DNA of 64,000 bases from UBA9160 sp035489755 (GTDB lineage Bacteria; Myxococcota_A; UBA9160), in contig DATGZK010000021.1 of NCBI GenBank assembly GCA_035489755.1, positions 130,852 to 194,851 of the forward strand. The letters run 5' to 3'. A program made the position numbers and the translations under genes. How positions within the stretch are numbered: the stretch's first letter is position 1; every line of letters starts with the position of its first letter. The notes under the pieces were generated by a model. It searched no databases. It was not told the origin of the DNA and was given only the letters and a program-made list of their open reading frames with translations. Below are positions 8,273-17,135 of the stretch, one piece after another.

Positions 8273-9028
8273 ATGCGCGAGGGTGTGGTACAAACTGCAC
8301 GCATGGGTGCGGTGACACAGGATCCGGAGCTCGCGGCCTGGCTCGTGATGCGACGCGGAGAGATTGAGCGCGCTCTCGCGGCGCGCCTTGGCGAGAGTGC
8401 GCCTCGGGCCGCTGCGCCGGAGACGGAGGCGCTGCGACGCTTTCGCAGCTTTGCCGCCTCGTCTCTCGAAAAGGGGCGTCCGCCAGCACCTGCACTCGAC
8501 GGCATCCACGCGGACGAGGCACGCGTCGGGCGCCTGCTCGGTGCGTGGTCGGAGGCGGCCGCCGAAGTAGCAGGCGAGCGCGGAGAAGCGGTAAGACGCG
8601 CGCTCGCGCCGCTCGTGACGGGCTTCCGCGCAGCGCTGCGCACGACGCAGCCCGCCCGGCGGGCAAGCGGCGCGCCCCGCGCAAACCGCCGCGCGGTGGT
8701 CGCGGCAATCGACCGCGTGGCGGACCTATTCCTCGCCATCGACGCCACGAACGGTCATATCGTCGATGCCAATCCCGCCGCTGGCGCCCTCCTGCGCCTT
8801 GCACGAGACGCGCTCCTCGATGCCGAGGTGCTGCGCTTCGTCCCAGAAGCCGAGCACGGGCGCTGGGCTACCGAACTCGAGGCGATCTCGGAGGGTGCCG
8901 AGCCCCGCCGCTTCAGCACCCGCATGCGTGACGGCGCAGGCACTGAGGTACGGGTGGATGCAGCGATTACGCGCTATGCGACGCGGGAGCGCACGCTTGC
9001 GCTCTTCGTCCTGCGGGTCGAGACCTGA
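8273..9028 (+). CDS. PAS-domain protein
   Basis: A 251-residue protein. Residues about 150-250 form a PAS sensor domain (VADLFLAIDATNGHIVDANPA ... LLDAEVLRFVP). The N-terminal 130 residues are Ala/Arg-rich and predicted helical, with no recognised domain. There is no kinase, GGDEF or HTH output domain, so it probably signals through a partner. ATG at 8303 (MGAVTQDPEL) is a plausible alternative start. Its stop directly abuts the stop of the convergent dienelactone hydrolase gene. Confidence 0.75.
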   Translation: MREGVVQTARMGAVTQDPELAAWLVMRRGEIERALAARLGESAPRAAAPETEALRRFRSFAASSLEKGRPPAPALDGIHADEARVGRLLGAWSEAAAEVAGERGEAVRRALAPLVTGFRAALRTTQPARRASGAPRANRRAVVAAIDRVADLFLAIDATNGHIVDANPAAGALLRLARDALLDAEVLRFVPEAEHGRWATELEAISEGAEPRRFSTRMRDGAGTEVRVDAAITRYATRERTLALFVLRVET

Positions 9029-9733
9029 TTAGCGCAGGGATCGCCCGAACCAGTCCAACATCCGCTGCCACGCATCCGCCGCAGGCTCCGGCCGGAAGGC
9101 TTGCGCGCGCGTCTCGTTGAGGAAGGCATGGCCGCAGCCCGGGTAGATCCGGACTTCCGATGCCACAGCTCCTCGTGCGAGGCTCCCCTCCAACTGTTTC
9201 ACATCCTCGAGTGGGATGAACTCGTCGCTATCGCCGAAGATGCCGAGCAGCGGACAACGCAAGTCGCCGATGGCGTGGAGGGGATCGCGCGGTTTCTTCA
9301 CGGGATCGAGGTCCGGAGACGAAAGGATCCCGTGCTGATAGGAGAGGATGCCGTAGAAGGTAACGGCCGCGGCGAGACCCCGGCACGCGCATGCGGCAAG
9401 GAGGGCGTAGGTACCGCCAATGCAAAAGCCGGCAACTCCCACACCTCCGCCGCCGACGGCGGGATCTGCACCCAGGAAGTCGATAGCCGCCTGCACGTCT
9501 TCAAGAACCGCTGGGTCGGAAAGGCTCCGCATCCACTTGCCCGGATTTGCGATCTTGACCTCGCGCCGGTAGAGGTCGAGGGCGAGCGCTGCAAATCCCG
9601 CCTGCGCGAGTCGGCGCGCAAACTCTCGGTACAATTCGCTGAGCCCCCAGACGTCATGGATGATCACGACTCCAGGATGCGTTCCTGTGTCGGGCCGAGC
9701 GAGGAAGCCCAAGGGAACGGCTTGGCTTTTCAT
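9029..9733 (-). CDS. Dienelactone hydrolase family protein
   Basis: A 234-residue alpha/beta hydrolase of the dienelactone hydrolase family. The Cys nucleophile elbow GVAGFCIGGTYALLAA lies near residue 120, Asp in FGDSDEFIPLED near 175 and His in PGCGHAFLNETRA near 205, giving the Cys-Asp-His triad. The N-terminus PGVVIIHDVWGLSELYREFA is characteristic. The ATG at 9733 (MKSQAVPLGF) is used because the fold begins there; the upstream extension overlaps the divergent cysQ-like gene. Substrate is unknown. Confidence 0.92.
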   Translation of the reverse strand: MKSQAVPLGFLARPDTGTHPGVVIIHDVWGLSELYREFARRLAQAGFAALALDLYRREVKIANPGKWMRSLSDPAVLEDVQAAIDFLGADPAVGGGGVGVAGFCIGGTYALLAACACRGLAAAVTFYGILSYQHGILSSPDLDPVKKPRDPLHAIGDLRCPLLGIFGDSDEFIPLEDVKQLEGSLARGAVASEVRIYPGCGHAFLNETRAQAFRPEPAADAWQRMLDWFGRSLR

Positions 9734-9756
9734 CACCGCGAGTATACTCGCGCGCG

Positions 9757-10581
9757 ATGCGGCAGCCCGGCGGTGAGTTTGCGCACGAGCTCGAGGTTGC
9801 ACTCGCGGCTGCCGGTGAGGCAGCGGCGATCCTCTTGCGCCACTTTTCCAAACCCTCGGAGAGCTGGGAGAAGTCCAAGGACAACCCCGTCACCCATGCG
9901 GACCTCGAGGCCGACCGCGCCATCCGCGCCCGCCTTTGCCGTGCATTCCCGGAAGACGGGCTGCTCTCTGAAGAGACCGCAAGCGAACCCTCGCGCCATA
10001 CTTGTCGACGTGCCTGGATCGTCGATCCCATGGACGGCACCAAGGAGTTCGTGGCGCGGATCCCGGAGTTTGCCGTGTCGATCGCGCTGGCCGAGGCGGG
10101 AGAGCCGGTAGTGGGGGTAGTGCTCAATCCCGCTGCGGGAGTGGTGATGCTGGGCTCGCGAGGGGGCGGGGCATGGCGAGCCCCCTGGGCAGGCGGGGAA
10201 ATCGGTCCCCTCGCGCGCGTCGCGGTCTCGCGCTGCAGCCGCCTCTCCGACGCGGTCGTGATCGCGAGTCGCACCGAGATCTCGCGCGGTCAGCTCGAAC
10301 CCTATGCGAAGTGGTTTCGCGAAGTGCGTCCCATGGGCTCGATCGCATGGAAGCTGGCATGCGTCGCCTCGGGCCACGGCGACTTGAATATCTCCGTCGT
10401 CCCAAAGAGTGAGTGGGACGTCTGCGCGGGGGACCTCCTGGTGCGCGAAGCGGAAGGCGTCTACCTGAGCTTCGACGGTGTCCGGCGCATCTACAACCAG
10501 CCCGACCCGCGCATCGAGGAGGCAATGGCTGCCGGATCTCCCGCCCTCGTCGAGGCGTTTTGCCAAAGAGTGCGGGGCTAA
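9757..10581 (+). CDS. cysQ: Inositol monophosphatase family protein, CysQ-like (3'(2'),5'-bisphosphate nucleotidase)
   Basis: A 274-residue lithium-sensitive phosphatase-fold protein. The metal-binding motifs are LLSEETA (residues about 68-74), WIVDPMDGTKEFVARIPEFAVSIAL (about 86-110) and SEWDVCAGDLLVREA (about 217). The DPMDGTKEF form fits CysQ-type PAP/PAPS phosphatases better than inositol monophosphatases, and a PAP-removing role would match the sulfate genes further right, but this is inference. It starts 23 bases from the divergent dienelactone hydrolase gene. Confidence 0.85.
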   Translation: MRQPGGEFAHELEVALAAAGEAAAILLRHFSKPSESWEKSKDNPVTHADLEADRAIRARLCRAFPEDGLLSEETASEPSRHTCRRAWIVDPMDGTKEFVARIPEFAVSIALAEAGEPVVGVVLNPAAGVVMLGSRGGGAWRAPWAGGEIGPLARVAVSRCSRLSDAVVIASRTEISRGQLEPYAKWFREVRPMGSIAWKLACVASGHGDLNISVVPKSEWDVCAGDLLVREAEGVYLSFDGVRRIYNQPDPRIEEAMAAGSPALVEAFCQRVRG

Positions 10582-10673
10582 ATCTTCTCCACCGGCTGCC
10601 CGGCCCACGCAATGCGCATGGCTCAGGCAGCGGCCGCGTCTTGCCGATCCTCTCTATTTGATGGGAGGGCCGC

Positions 10674-10916
10674 ATGCAGAAGGTCTTCGGCATCTTGTTC
10701 ATCGTTCTGGCAATCTGGGTCGGGATCGAGGTCTTCACCAAGGGGATGGATGGTGCGTTTGGTGGGCTCCTCGCCGGCCACTCCCCTGCGCAGGCCAGCA
10801 CTGAATCTGGGGGGCTGCCGAGCCGCGCCCGGGATCGGGTGAATAGCGCCATGCGCACCCGCGAGGAACGCACGCTCCTCCAGACCGACCCGGAGGGTGG
10901 TCGCTCGGGCGAGTAG
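10674..10916 (+). CDS. Small single-span membrane protein, hypothetical
   Basis: An 80-residue protein with one N-terminal hydrophobic segment (VFGILFIVLAIWVGIEVF, residues 4-21) and a charged C-terminal tail RARDRVNSAMRTREERTLLQ. The start ATG has GGGAGGG seven bases upstream. No family is recognised. The membrane segment plus a basic/acidic helical tail resembles small inner-membrane anchored proteins of unknown role. It follows the cysQ-like gene by 92 bases and may be co-transcribed. Confidence 0.6.
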   Translation: MQKVFGILFIVLAIWVGIEVFTKGMDGAFGGLLAGHSPAQASTESGGLPSRARDRVNSAMRTREERTLLQTDPEGGRSGE

Positions 10917-11174
10917 ACCCGGCAAGTCGTGATCGCGGGTTCTGCTGAGGATTTCCCCAAGCGCGGATTCGGATGGACCTCTCGCGGGTACGGGCGCGCC
11001 CGCGTCTCCAATCGTTCGCTGCCCGTTGAACCTTCTCCCCACCCGGTCCACCGAGGCACTGCCCGGTTTGGCATAACGCGCCCAGACGAGGGGATTCCGT
11101 CCTTGCTCGAAGAATCGGCCGCTTCCGCAGAACGCCCCTCCAGCGGGAAGGGCGGCTTTGGGCGTCACCGAGAA

Positions 11175-11748
11175 GATGGCGGAGCGAGCCAGCGGGAATC
11201 GCTCCGCGGGAGAAAGATGACGAGGACGATGTCGATGACGAGGAAGAGAAGCGCAAGGCCAGTGACGAGGGTGATACTTCCGGCAGGCATCCGTTCATCC
11301 AAGGGTTATTGAAGACCTTGCCGGACCCGACACTGATTGGCCTCTTACTCAGCGGGTGAAGTGGCTACAGACCGCTGCGAATATCTTCGACCTGATCTAC
11401 AAGGGAGACGGCGGAATCGAAGTGCGCCCGGCGAATGCCCAGCGACCGCCGCGCCCAGGAGAACAGGCGACAGTCAAATTGAACGACATCCACATCTCGA
11501 CATTCCAGGCAGCCATTGAGGAGATCCACGGCGCTAAGTCGCGCTTCTTGACCAGGGAGAACGTTCACGAGGTTTTCAAGGGCGAGCCGGTCTGGGAGGG
11601 CGAGGTGCTGATCTTCGAGCTTCTAGATCATCCCAGCGTGCGTCTCTGCTATGCCTGGGAGGTTGATGGGGAGGTGACGGCCGTTTTGGGTGTGTGGCCG
11701 ATCAAGAGCGCCCAGGACGCGGTCCGGACGTCGATTGTGGCGGGCTGA
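11175..11748 (+). pseudogene. Frameshifted hypothetical protein gene
   Basis: The intact-looking part is a GTG-started frame at 11356-11748 (MKWLQTAANIFDLIYKGDGG). Another frame just upstream encodes an acidic stretch (KDDEDDVDDEEEKRKASDEG) followed by HPFIQGLLKTLPDP. One missing base near 11326-11330 would join them as LPDPDTDWPLTQRVKWLQTA, which reads as a continuous protein. A possible start ATG at 11175 is in a third frame, implying a second indel near 11210. No family name is recognised. Either the gene is decaying or the assembly carries base errors; the downstream part may still be translated from the GTG. Confidence 0.6.
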
Positions 11749-11992
11749 CAACGGGAGAACTTGTCAGCGGAATGATCACGGCTCGTATCGGTATCTGGAT
11801 AACGTGCATCGGGTTTCGCATCATCCCGCCGCCAATCGCCCCACGCGGCGGCTAACAAGCCGGGGACGAGTGGCTTCGCCGATGGAGCCTCTTCTTCAAG
11901 GTGGTGGAGCCTGGCATCGTCGCGATGGCCATTTTGAGGACGTTTCACACGAGGGCGTGATTGCGCCCCCTGGGGTAGGACAGCACCGAAAG

Positions 11993-12496
11993 ATGGCAGT
12001 AGAGGTCCTCGGTCTCGATCACTTGTACATCACGGTTTCCGATCTTCGGCGCTCCGAGCAGTTCTACGACGCGATCATGCAGCGCCTCGGCTTCCGCAAG
12101 GGGGACAAGGCGATCGGCGGTGATCCCCACGCTCACTATTTCAACCGGCATCTCCAGTATTCGATCCGTCCGGCCCGAAACGCGACTGCGCGACACGACC
12201 CGTATTCGCCCGGCCTGCACCACGTATGCTTCCAGGTCCCGGACCGCAAAGCCGTCGATGAAGCGCACCGAGACCTGACCGCGATTGGCGTCCCCGCAAC
12301 CCAGCCGCGGGAATATCCTGAATACAACGACGACTACTACGCGACGTTTTTTCCCGACCCCGACGGCATCCGGCTGGAGGTCGTTGCAAGGTCGAGAAAC
12401 CGCGAGGAGATCAGCTCGTCCTGGTCGCTGTTCCGGGTGTTCCTTAACCCGGTGGCGGATCTGCGAGCGCGCCGAGGGCGGAGCAGTGGCGGCTGA
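11993..12496 (+). CDS. VOC (glyoxalase/bleomycin-resistance fold) family protein
   Basis: A 167-residue vicinal-oxygen-chelate protein with two beta-alpha-beta-beta-beta modules. The first starts LDHLYITVSDLRRSEQFYDA with metal-ligand His near residue 10; the second contains SPGLHHVCFQVPDRKAVDEA and FFPDPDGIRLEVVAR, with the C-terminal Glu ligand. The start ATG at 11993 was chosen because the fold begins immediately; AAAGATGG context gives only a weak ribosome-binding site. Substrate is unknown. It stands alone between two non-coding stretches. Confidence 0.85.
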   Translation: MAVEVLGLDHLYITVSDLRRSEQFYDAIMQRLGFRKGDKAIGGDPHAHYFNRHLQYSIRPARNATARHDPYSPGLHHVCFQVPDRKAVDEAHRDLTAIGVPATQPREYPEYNDDYYATFFPDPDGIRLEVVARSRNREEISSSWSLFRVFLNPVADLRARRGRSSGG

Positions 12497-13174
12497 CGCC
12501 TCACCGTAGTGAGTGAATGAGGAGGAGCCATCATTCGAGGCACACATCTCGAAACGAGAAGGACGACGGGATGCTTCGATTCCTCCAGGACGATCGCGAG
12601 GGAGCGATGGATGCGCGTTCTCGGAACGCGCTCCCCATCTCAACTGGTGTGACATCTTCAATCCAGTGGACTCAACGATCCACGACCGCAGCCGCCAGCG
12701 CGGGCACCGGACCTCAGGCTCCGGGCACAAGATCGGCCTCGTAGGTCACCGGCTCGTAACCCATCGGATCTGCTGTGCGAGCGATCTACGTCGTAATGCG
12801 AATGCTGGGGGCTCGCGGGAATGTCGATTCTCAAGTGGCAACCTGCAAAGAGTGCGATGAGAAGAAAGAGCGGGGATTCCGGGTCCGCCGTGGCGCACTC
12901 GCGATGACCAAGCCGCCCTCAGAGCTCCCACGAGGCGGTACTTCTGGACTGGGCCGTACCTCCTCCCGGAACGCTTCGCATTCCGAAAGTGGACCTGCCT
13001 CCCTGCTCTTCGGCCCACAAATTACCCGGAACTGAGGATGGTCCCGCGGCGATTGCCAGCGGAAAATCCGCACTGCACGCGTGATGCCCGCGGGGGGTAA
13101 TTCTGCGGCGAAGGGCGGTTCTTCTACGTCTGAGAGCGGAGGCGCCTTGCGCGCAGCGCGCCGGCCCGGAGGAC
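12497..13174. other. Non-coding stretch
   Basis: No convincing gene in 678 bases. Open frames here are short, poor in coding character and have no ribosome-binding sites. The last part carries the promoter region of the Crp/Fnr-type regulator gene. Confidence 0.5.
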
Positions 13175-13849
13175 TTGCCGACGCAAGCCGATTCGTTCAA
13201 AGACCGTCTGCGAGTGACGATGAACCGCGAAACGCGGGACGGTCACAGCGTCCACTTTGGTCGACAGACGAGCATTTACCACACCGGCGATCCTGCGGAT
13301 GGCGTCTATTTCATCGAGGCAGGTCTCATCAAGCTCTCGGTGCTCGCTCCGGGGGGAAAGGAGTGCTTGCTCGCGATCCACGCCCCGGGCGACGTCTTTG
13401 GCGAGCTGTGCCTAGGCGGAGAAGACGTGGTTCGGCGGGAGACGGCCACGGCCATGGAGGACACGACGCTGAAGGCGATCCCGTGCCCGGAGTTCCTCAC
13501 CTGCCTGAGCCACGAATCGCTGCTGGAGGGCTTCGTGCATTACCTGGCAGAGCGCGTCACGAGCCAGCAGGAGATGATCGCGCACCTCGTGACGGTGGAC
13601 AGCGAGCACCGGCTGGCGGAGACGCTGCTCATGCTGGGGAAGAATCTTGGCAAGCCAGACCCGCACAGTCGGCGGATCGCGGTTCGACTCTCGCACGAGG
13701 AGCTGTCGCAGATGGTGGGGACCACGCGGCCGCGGGTCACGGAGTTCATGAACAGATTCCGTACGCTCGGGTTGATCGAGCTCACGGCGGAGCACCACCT
13801 GATCGTGAACGAAGCAAAGGTTCGTGCCTACCTCCAGAGCATCTCCTAG
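13175..13849 (+). CDS. Crp/Fnr family transcriptional regulator
   Basis: A 224-residue regulator. Residues about 25-140 form the cyclic-nucleotide-binding fold (ADGVYFIEAGLIKLSVLAPGG, HAPGDVFGELCLGGE). The C-terminal winged helix-turn-helix is RIAVRLSHEELSQMVGTTRPRVTEFMNRFRTLG, near residues 170-202. No N-terminal cysteine cluster is present, so it is not an oxygen-sensing Fnr. The TTG start at 13175 has GGAGGA close upstream; ATG at 13220 (MNRETRDGHS) is an alternative. No adjacent operon, so the target genes are not evident. Confidence 0.9.
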   Translation: MPTQADSFKDRLRVTMNRETRDGHSVHFGRQTSIYHTGDPADGVYFIEAGLIKLSVLAPGGKECLLAIHAPGDVFGELCLGGEDVVRRETATAMEDTTLKAIPCPEFLTCLSHESLLEGFVHYLAERVTSQQEMIAHLVTVDSEHRLAETLLMLGKNLGKPDPHSRRIAVRLSHEELSQMVGTTRPRVTEFMNRFRTLGLIELTAEHHLIVNEAKVRAYLQSIS

Positions 13850-14384
13850 TCCCCGGCCGACCGCAGATCATGTGTTCAATATTGAACCGACAAGCATCGG
13901 GCGCGGGCGTAGGGTGGCGCGTACTGGGAGGAGGGCGAGGCTGGTCCTGGCACGGCCCCCCGCCGAGGAAGCTACCCTCAACAACCCCAGAGGTGGCTCG
14001 TCTCGACTCGGCCTCGCCCTCTCTCTTCGAGCGGATATACGCAAGGAGGCGTTGTGACAGCTTCCCTCACATGCTGTGCCTATCCCGCCGCCAGCCGTGA
14101 CGAGGCCGAACGCCGCGCGAGTGTCACTGCCGGAGAAGATGGCTGGACGATTCTGGGCTGGGATTGGCACCCTGACCCGACTCGAAGGCGGGGCCGAGAG
14201 GGCGGCGTGCTTGTCGTTCGGTTCCTGGGGGAGATCCTTCGAGCTGCGCGTTAGAGCCCCGTCGCCGCGCCACGATCACGCTTAAAGCCACTCGTCTTGC
14301 CGCCGGCTGTTCTTGGCCCGAACAAAAAGTCCTCGCCATCCACCTTGTTGGTGGAGAAGCACACGGCCGAGCCTACGATTCTCG
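13850..14384. other. Non-coding stretch
   Basis: 535 bases between the Crp/Fnr gene and the hicA-like gene with no supported gene. No antitoxin (hicB) frame was found here although it lies directly downstream of hicA. Confidence 0.5.
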
Positions 14385-14621
14385 CTACACACGGCTCTTC
14401 GGGCCGGGAAGCTCGTCGTAGCTGAGTCCGAGATCGTCCACGATCTTTCGCACCACATCGCCTGGCAGAGGCAGCTTCGTGCCGACATCGGGTAGTTCTG
14501 CGCGGCGGCTTCCAAGGCGTACCGTCACAACGGCATGGCCAAGGCCGCCCTTCCCACGCTCATGGCGTTCGAAAGTGCAGCCGCGATCGGCCAACCATTT
14601 GCGGAAAGTGGCGCTTTCCAT
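14385..14621 (-). CDS. hicA: HicA-like toxin (putative mRNA interferase), apparently without HicB
   Basis: A 78-residue protein with the HicA pattern: MESATFRKWLADRGCTFERH, a Gly-rich turn GKGGLGHAVVTV with the candidate catalytic His29, the basic strand, then GTKLPLPGDVVRKIVDDLGL. The classic GSH box is altered to GLGH. HicA toxins are dsRNA-binding-fold RNases paired with HicB antitoxins. The ATG has a strong GGGGGGAGGG upstream. No HicB-like frame is visible on either side, so it may be an orphan or a housekeeping homologue. Confidence 0.65.
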   Translation of the reverse strand: MESATFRKWLADRGCTFERHERGKGGLGHAVVTVRLGSRRAELPDVGTKLPLPGDVVRKIVDDLGLSYDELPGPKSRV

Positions 14622-14804
14622 GGCAAACCCTCCCCCCGCTCTGCGGCAGCGTCCACATCGCGAGTTCATGCTAAGCCTTCGTGGTCTCCCTGCCTCATGC
14701 GGGAGAGTACAAGAGCTGTCGAATTGCGCTTTCTTCGACTCCGGACAGTTCTCGTTAGAATCTCTTTGCACGATTCCAGACGCTCTTCCCAGAGTTTCGG
14801 TTGA

Positions 14805-15035
14805 GCTGCGGAAGGGTATGAGCAACCCGAAGCAGTGATCTCCAGATTCTCTCACCGATTCATGCGCAGGCACTGCGACAAACTCGTCCTGCGCTTCCGA
14901 CGCGACGCGATCCCTCCGGCGAAGGTGGTCGAGGAGTTCGCCGCCCGCGCACCGATTGCAGACCTTGCAATCGAGAAGCCGCCGATCGAGAGAAGCGTGG
15001 CGCAGCTCTATCGGGGCAGAGTCTCGCGCAACTAG
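14805..15035 (+). pseudogene. C-terminal remnant of an ABC-2-type transporter ATPase
   Basis: The open frame from 14805 to the stop at 15035 ends with AKVVEEFAARAPIADLAIEKPP and IERSVAQLYRG. This matches the usual C-terminus of ABC-2-type export ATPases (a regulatory strand followed by 'DL..E.PPIE..I..LY'). No Walker A, signature or Walker B segment precedes it; a stop sits in frame at 14802. It is most likely what remains of a deleted gene. Its stop overlaps the convergent cysA stop by four bases. Confidence 0.45.
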
Positions 15036-16096
15036 ATCGTGTAGTCTTCGACGAAGACGCGGGGAGAGCGGGGCCGCACGAACACCTCCTGGCCGCGTTC
15101 GAGCTCTAGCCTCTTGTACCGCTCCTGCGAAAGCTCGGCCTGGAGGAGCTCGCCGCCTTGGGTCACGAGCTCGACCTTGACGCTCGGGCCTGCCGCGTGC
15201 ACGCGCTGCACGGTCGCACGCAGCGCCCCGTCGCCGCCGGCACGCTCGATCTCCAGGAGATGCGGACGAACGTAGAGCGTCGCCTCCTTGCCGCTGTCGG
15301 GGTGCACCTCCTTCAGTTCGAAAGAAGCGTCGTGGACTTGGGCGCGGCCGCCCTCGAGCCGCGCGTGGAACACATTCACGTCCCCAAGAAACTCATAGAC
15401 GAAGGAGGTCGCGGGATCGTGATACACCTCATACGGGCTGCCAATCTGCTCGATCCGCCCCGCGCTCATCACGACGACGCGGTCTGCCAGCTCGAGCGCC
15501 TCATCCTGGTCGTGCGTCACAAATACGCTCGTAAGCCCGAGGTCATCGTGCAGCCGCCGCAGCCAGCGACGGAGTTCCTTGCGAACGCGCGAATCGAGTG
15601 CCCCAAAGGGCTCGTCCAGCAAGAGAACCCGCGGCTCTACGGCGAGCGCCCGAGCGAGAGCCACGCGCTGCCGCTGGCCGCCGGAGAGTTCGGAAGGCAG
15701 GCGCCCTGCAAGCCCGTCGAGCTGAACAAGACGCAGGAGCTCGTGCACCCGGCTTTGAATCGTCGCGGCAGGCGGGCGGGCGCGATGCGGACGAACGCGA
15801 AGGCCGAAGGCGACGTTCTCGAACACGCTCATGTGCCGGAAGAGCGCGTAGTGCTGGAAAACGAATCCCACGCGGCGGTCGCGAGCGCTGCGTTCCGTCG
15901 CGTCCTCCCCTTCGAAGCGCACAACGCCACGGTCGGGAAACTCGAGTCCGGCGATGATCCGCAGGAGCGTCGTCTTGCCGGAGCCGGACGGCCCGAGTAG
16001 CGCCACCAGCTCTCCATGCTTCACCTGAAGACTCACGTCTCGGAGCGCCTCGAACCCACCGAAGCGTTTCGAGATGCCCTCGACCTCGATGCTCAT
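15032..16096 (-). CDS. cysA: Sulfate/thiosulfate ABC transporter ATP-binding protein CysA
   Basis: A 354-residue ABC ATPase: Walker A GPSGSGKT (about residue 37), signature LSGGQRQRVALARAL (about 142), Walker B VLLLDEPFGALD (about 162), H-loop VFVTHDQDEALELADR, and a C-terminal TOBE-like region. The start MSIEVEGISKRFGGFEALRD is typical CysA, and the protein is of usual length. It would energise CysT-CysW sulfate import at the inner membrane. It is the last gene of the leftward sulfate operon, separated from cysT-cysW by hydrolase, dioxygenase and cysK genes, which is unusual because cysA normally follows cysW directly. Confidence 0.95.
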   Translation of the reverse strand: MSIEVEGISKRFGGFEALRDVSLQVKHGELVALLGPSGSGKTTLLRIIAGLEFPDRGVVRFEGEDATERSARDRRVGFVFQHYALFRHMSVFENVAFGLRVRPHRARPPAATIQSRVHELLRLVQLDGLAGRLPSELSGGQRQRVALARALAVEPRVLLLDEPFGALDSRVRKELRRWLRRLHDDLGLTSVFVTHDQDEALELADRVVVMSAGRIEQIGSPYEVYHDPATSFVYEFLGDVNVFHARLEGGRAQVHDASFELKEVHPDSGKEATLYVRPHLLEIERAGGDGALRATVQRVHAAGPSVKVELVTQGGELLQAELSQERYKRLELERGQEVFVRPRSPRVFVEDYTI

Positions 16097-16157
16097 CCCA
16101 TCTCCCCTCTGTGCCCGGAGCGCTTCGCGCCCGCAGCCCAGCGCGGGGCAGAGTAGA

Positions 16158-17135
16158 TCAGGAGCGACCATTTGTAGTCGCAAGCGGATCATCGCTGCCC
16201 TCATATCGATAGGGAGCGAACAGGTCCGTGCCGAGGTATCGCTCGCCGAAGCTCGGAATGATCGCGACGATCAGCTTCCCGCGGTTGGCTGGCTGCCGCG
16301 CGTACTGCAGCGCCGCGTGCACTGCCGCACCGGAGGAAATTCCAACCAGTAGGCCCTCCTCTCGCGCAAGGCGCCGGGCGAGCTCGAGCGCATCCTCGTT
16401 GGTCACCGTAAGAACCTGATCGATCAGGCTCCGCTCCAGCACCTCGGGGATGAAGCCAGCTCCAATGCCCTGGATCTTGTGCGGCCCGGGGACGCCACCC
16501 GAGAGGACCGGGCTCCCTGCGGGCTCGACGGCGATGGCCTCGAAAGAGGGCTTCCGAGCCTTCAGCACCTGCGCAACGCCCGTCAGCGTTCCTCCCGTTC
16601 CCACGCCGGACACGAGCGCATCCACACGGCCTTCGCTATCGCGCCAGATCTCCTCCGCGGTCGTCCGGCGGTGCACGTCGGGATTCGCGGGGTTGCGAAA
16701 CTGCTGGAGGATCAAGGAGTCGGGGATCGCCGCCGCAAGCTCGTTCGCCTTTTCCACAGCACCCTGCATGCCCTTCGGACCCTCGGTCAGCACGAGCTGT
16801 GCGCCGAAGGCACGCAGGACGACCCTGCGCTCCGGGCTCATGGTTTCCGGCATCACGAGCACGGTGCGGTAGCCCCGCACCGCCCCGACGAAAGCCAGAG
16901 CGATGCCGGTGTTGCCGCTCGTCGGCTCGATGAGAACGCTCCTCCCGGGCTCGATGAGACCCTCGCGCTCGGCGGCCTCGATCATCGCGAGCCCAATCCG
17001 ATCTTTCACACTGTTCACGGGATTGCGGCTCTCGAGCTTCACGACAATCTCTGCCCCGGCATCGGCTCCGATGCGGCGCAGACGCACGAGAGGGGTGTTT
17101 CCGATCAGCTCCGTCACGTCGTTCGCAATGTTCAT
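16158..17135 (-). CDS. cysK: Cysteine synthase A (O-acetylserine sulfhydrylase)
   Basis: A 325-residue PLP enzyme that makes cysteine from O-acetylserine and sulfide. The PLP lysine lies in NPVNSVKDRIGLAMI (about residue 43), the substrate loop is EPTSGNTGIALAF, and the phosphate loop is SGVGTGGTLTGVAQVLK. The C-terminus extends about 20 residues beyond the core. Its ATG overlaps the dioxygenase stop by four bases, showing translational coupling, and cysA follows 61 bases later. This places sulfide fixation in the same unit as sulfate import. Confidence 0.96.
   Translation of the reverse strand: MNIANDVTELIGNTPLVRLRRIGADAGAEIVVKLESRNPVNSVKDRIGLAMIEAAEREGLIEPGRSVLIEPTSGNTGIALAFVGAVRGYRTVLVMPETMSPERRVVLRAFGAQLVLTEGPKGMQGAVEKANELAAAIPDSLILQQFRNPANPDVHRRTTAEEIWRDSEGRVDALVSGVGTGGTLTGVAQVLKARKPSFEAIAVEPAGSPVLSGGVPGPHKIQGIGAGFIPEVLERSLIDQVLTVTNEDALELARRLAREEGLLVGISSGAAVHAALQYARQPANRGKLIVAIIPSFGERYLGTDLFAPYRYEGSDDPLATTNGRS

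Noticed and set aside
12710..12760. Minus-strand MGYEPVTYEADLVPGA, which looks like a protein C-terminus
   Set aside because: Only 16 codons, no ribosome-binding site and no upstream coding frame.
13081..14100. 339-codon plus-strand frame overlapping the Crp/Fnr gene
   Set aside because: It reads through the regulator gene in another frame and has Arg/Gly/Ala composition typical of a shadow.
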